This document shows, in pieces, positions 61,065-64,000 of a stretch of 64,000 nt of DNA; the first letter of the stretch is position 1, and every line of letters begins with the position of its first letter. The DNA lies in assembly GCA_019155185.1 (NCBI GenBank), contig CM032809.1:5575621-5639620 (forward strand), read 5' to 3'. The DNA comes from Beaufortia kweichowensis (lineage: Eukaryota; Chordata; Actinopteri; Cypriniformes; Gastromyzontidae). Under the pieces are notes generated by a model. That model saw only the letters and a list, made by a program, of their open reading frames with translations. It had not been told where the DNA came from and did not search any database. Position numbers and translations under genes: made by a program.

Positions 61065-61119
61065 ATGAGCGCCGCGGCGTCGTACAGACAGTACCTTCAG
61101 GACCTCGAGGAAAAGAAAG
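61065..61119 (+). CDS. macf1: Candidate macf1 alternative first coding exon C
   Basis: Eighteen codons, MSAAASYRQYLQDLEEKK, ending in phase 1 (AAA G) at a GTCGGT donor. The phase equals that of exons A and B, so it could splice to the same downstream aspartate codon. The tail YRQYLQDLEEKK resembles the helical end of exon B (QAYEDVLERYK). The donor is weaker than consensus, and I do not clearly remember this N-terminus from mammals. It could be the first exon of another + strand gene, though none is seen before 64000. Confidence 0.55.
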
Positions 61120-62199
61120 GTCGGTTTCATTCAATATCTTTTGTCAACATATGTTGGCGGTTGTGCTTTAGTCTTACATAAATTATATCTCTTGTAGTTT
61201 ATTCTGTCAGTCAGAGTCTTTTGTTCATTTGTTTGTGTATTTAGACGGATAAGAGCGATGTCAGTGGCAGGCTGCAGTCAAATGAAGAGGTCATGTGCGC
61301 CGAGCGTGGCTGCTGTGAGCTTAACTCTATAGTAACCGTGGATGTGTGTAGATTCTAAAAAAACACACTTTCTCATGTCGATCCAGTTCTCTAATATGTG
61401 ACCCGAGGCTATTAAGCTTCATAACCAATCATACACACTTTTCACCTTCCCTTAAGCACTAGAAAGCATTAAGATACGTGTCTATGGCAGTTTTAGGTCA
61501 TTAGTGCTTAACTGCTCATTGATCCATAACTATTGGGGTTTGTGCGATAATTGATGCTTTATGATTACACGTCTCGTCTGTATCACCTGTCAGATAATCA
61601 TTCCCTCAGTAACGTGAATAAACGTATGTGTTGAACCGGGAGGGTGTGCTGTGAATGGTCATCATTTGCCTAAAGGGAACAGTTCACATTATCTCTCTTA
61701 AGACCTGACGGCTGTTTCTTTCCTTCTTTGGTTCGCACAGATATCAGCACTAGGGCTGTAGCTATCGAATATATTAGTAATCGAGTATTCTACCGAAAAT
61801 TCCATCGATTAATCGAGTAATCGGATAAAACCCATTTTTGCTTAATTATAGAGCAATATTAAATATACAAGAAAAATAAGACAGGTTTAATAAGACCTAC
61901 TAATTGGTTTCCTTTCTTAGAAAAATCAACATTTTTATTTTTTAAATGCATATTATACAACAATATTTTGTATCAAAAGATGCAAAAACAAATAAAAATA
62001 ACTTTCAAATGACTTTATCAAGTATCAAACTAAAGTATTCAAAATCTACAGTTCAGTCATTTGTGGCATTTAGGAGGCAAAAATGTGTGGACAGGAACTT
62101 GGAACAAGAGTCCAAACATAGTTTCACATGGAATTCACAACTTTTTTGGACGGTAAATTAATTCCTTTGCTAAGTATAAACTGTTAAATAATCTTTTCT

Positions 62200-62360
62200 T
62201 TCCTCTACAGGTATTTATCTAGCACTGCAAAAACATTATAAACTTAGGAAAGCACTTCTTAGTACTATTGTTGATGTGTCGTTTCATTGTCTCCTAATAT
62301 TTGTAAGTCGCTTTGGATAAAAGTGTCAGATAAATGACTAAAAGTAAATGTAATGTAAAT
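62200..62360 (+). mobile_element. SINE/L2-like fragment nested in the hAT element
   Basis: GTAAGTCGCTTTGGATAAAAG at about 62305 followed by TGTCAGATAAATGACTAAA and a TAAATGTAATGTAAAT end is the UnaL2-type LINE/SINE tail. It occupies the position where the deleted hAT coding part would be expected, so it may have inserted there or been copied in. Confidence 0.6.
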
Positions 62361-62516
62361 AATCCGGTGGTGCCCCTCCGCATCCGTCGTGCGGTATATT
62401 TTCACAGAATTACACTGGCCGGGTCGTGGTTTATCCCTTAAATAATTGACACGCATCATTTAATCTCGATTAGCAGCCAATCACACTGATTTAACGCTAA
62501 ATGACATTGAATTTAC

Positions 62517-62752
62517 CTGGTCTCGGGTGATGGTCCTTCGGTCTCTGAGTAGAGTGGATGTTTTCTTTTGAGATGCTGCAGCATAGGCGATGTGCTGTTG
62601 TGGTATGCTAACTCGATCTTGCAATGGACACACACCACAGCGTTCTCTTTATTTTTCAATTTGAAATGATCCCAAACCTTGGACATTTTCTGTCGTTTCC
62701 TCCTGTTTATTTCTTCTGTTTGCTCATCGCCATTGTTATCGCACCCTTCCAT
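62517..62752 (-). pseudogene. BED zinc-finger exon of a hAT transposase (remnant)
   Basis: On the minus strand an ATG at 62752 opens a frame that continues to GAGACCAG followed by GTAAAT (donor at 62516-62515), about 79 codons. It holds SKVWDHFKLKN, the CVHC pair, ELAYHNSTSPMLQHLKRKH and the final His pair, so the C2H2-type BED finger ligands are intact. BED fingers bind DNA in hAT transposases and ZBED host proteins. Reading past the donor stops at once (TAA), so this is the first exon of a split transposase whose remaining exons have been lost. Confidence 0.8.
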
Positions 62753-64000
62753 TTTGCAGCCTACACTGGTTCAACATTTCAGCCCTCAAATCAAAACACC
62801 GCCAACTCCTTCCTTTGCGTCTCCTTCCGCTTTGTGTAGACGTAAAGCGCATTGTGTCGATGCGCCAAAATCATTGTGAAAACGTGAGCTTTAAAAATTT
62901 TAAAAGAGCCTCTTAAAATTAATTAAAAGAGTCTTCGAGGCAGAGGAATTTGCCTCGATCATTTTTTGTAATCGAGTTACTCGAGTTACTCGAGGAATCG
63001 TTTCAGCCCTAATCAGCACCCATCACTTGAAACCTGCCTAGCTTTTTTAACAGTGTCAAAGAATCATCTTGCAGTTGTTATTTTGGTAATTGAAGATGTG
63101 TTGCATGTATTTCCTTTGTAATGTAATCCCAGATCATTGGGCCGACATTTGCACACTGTACGGAGCCAAACGCATGTGTGGTGACCATATGGAGGGAGGG
63201 ATGGGGATGTTTTACCCAAGTAATACCCAGATAGTAGCCCTATTGTCTGAGCCCTGCCAGGTCCATTCTAGTATGTAATATTGTGAAAGCAAGTTGTCCT
63301 AAAAAATTAAATGTTGGACAAGTTGAGTCTTATAAGGTTAGGCTTTAAGGAGATGTTTATTGGAAATATGTTTGAGGAGGTGACCGTATAATCTGTTAAA
63401 TGGGTTTATGTGCTTGTTCATTAATCAAGGTATTGTTCCGTTGTTTCAGGAGATGATGTTGCACATTGCAGCACCTGGTCAGTGTTTGGGGACAGATGGT
63501 AGATGAATAGGTGAAAATTTGAGTTCAGAACAGCAGGTATATATGCATCTCGGATATACGTTTACACGCGTCTTTATCACAATCTGGCAACCGTGACTTG
63601 ACTTGCTGTGCCAAACCAAAACTATAATCCAACTAACCCTGATTAGGCTCACTCCCCCAACCAAGACGTTTTACACAAGTTCACCACCGAGCCGCAGACA
63701 GTCCAGATTCCAAACCATGACACACATGCACACATTCCTCATAGACATTTGGTGTTTTGCCCTTGGGGTCTTCCAAGGTTTATTACAGCAACCTTAAGAC
63801 AGATTCTGCAACTGAGATGCAAGCAGTATGCTTCTTTTAAAACACGATTTGTCACATCTATGCAATTGTTCACATCAAATTTAGGTCCCACTTCTCTGTA
63901 GAGAATCAGAAAATCAGCTGTGTATCATCTCAATTGCCATCTCTACTTTGTAAAGATGTTCTTTAGACAGAATGGTGATTACACTTTGATTGAACTTTTG

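Larger units (their letters stand above)
61751..63011 (-). mobile_element. hAT DNA transposon, internally deleted, with perfect 8-bp target duplication
   Basis: The ends are TAGGGCTGTAGCTATCGAA (left) and GGAATCGTTTCAGCCCTA (right), with subterminal ATCGA/TCGAT and CTCGAGTTA motifs typical of hAT. The target octamer ATCAGCAC is exactly duplicated at 61743-61750 and 63012-63019. A BED-finger exon lies on the minus strand, but the catalytic transposase domain is absent from the 1261 bp. The perfect duplication suggests a fairly recent insertion. Confidence 0.9.
61120..64000 (+). other. macf1: macf1 intron after candidate exon C (runs off the window)
   Basis: Contains the hAT element at 61751-63011. 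From about 63020 to 64000 no exon, RNA gene or repeat was recognised. Confidence 0.45.

Overview
The window is vertebrate nuclear DNA and almost certainly teleost fish, most likely an otophysan or cyprinid-type genome. The evidence is split genes with GT-AG introns of about 80 bp to many kb, long AT-rich introns, CpG-containing promoters, and fish repeats: tRNA-SINEs, UnaL2-type LINE tails, 'AAGGGATAGTTCACCC' MITEs and hAT elements. The species cannot be named from sequence alone. Exon boundaries were set by hand from reading phase and GT/AG signals, and gene names come from remembered vertebrate orthologues, not from a search.

Six genes, all on the + strand, fill the window: the 3' end of ptp4a2 (529-818 coding), a complete anln (anillin, 3370-11950), a complete ak2 (adenylate kinase 2, 14007-16180), a complete rnf19b (RBR E3 ligase, promoter near 17.6 kb, coding 23170-28983), a complete ndufs5 (complex I accessory subunit, 32398-32816), and the 5' end of macf1 (spectraplakin). 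The macf1 part contributes one non-coding exon and three candidate alternative coding first exons at 38243, 42972 and 61065. All three end in the same splice phase, and the shared actin-binding exons lie beyond 64000.

PTP4A2, AK2, RNF19B, NDUFS5 and MACF1 all map to human 1p34-p35, whereas ANLN maps to human 7p14. The block is therefore mostly conserved synteny with anln placed inside it. The genes are functionally unrelated (phosphatase, cytokinesis scaffold, mitochondrial nucleotide kinase, ubiquitin ligase, complex I, cytoskeletal linker) and nothing suggests an operon-like unit.

The most useful observations are as follows. An alternative 3' splice in ak2 would recreate the short C-terminal isoform. 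anln has a predicted 54-nt cassette exon and three short introns that are multiples of three and free of stops. A 1.26-kb hAT element has a perfect 8-bp target duplication and still carries a BED-finger exon with a good splice donor, antisense inside macf1. A MITE family recurs at TTAA-like sites, and one copy contains a nested, nearly perfect 43-bp hairpin. No bacterial-type system, CRISPR array, rRNA or intact tRNA gene was seen.
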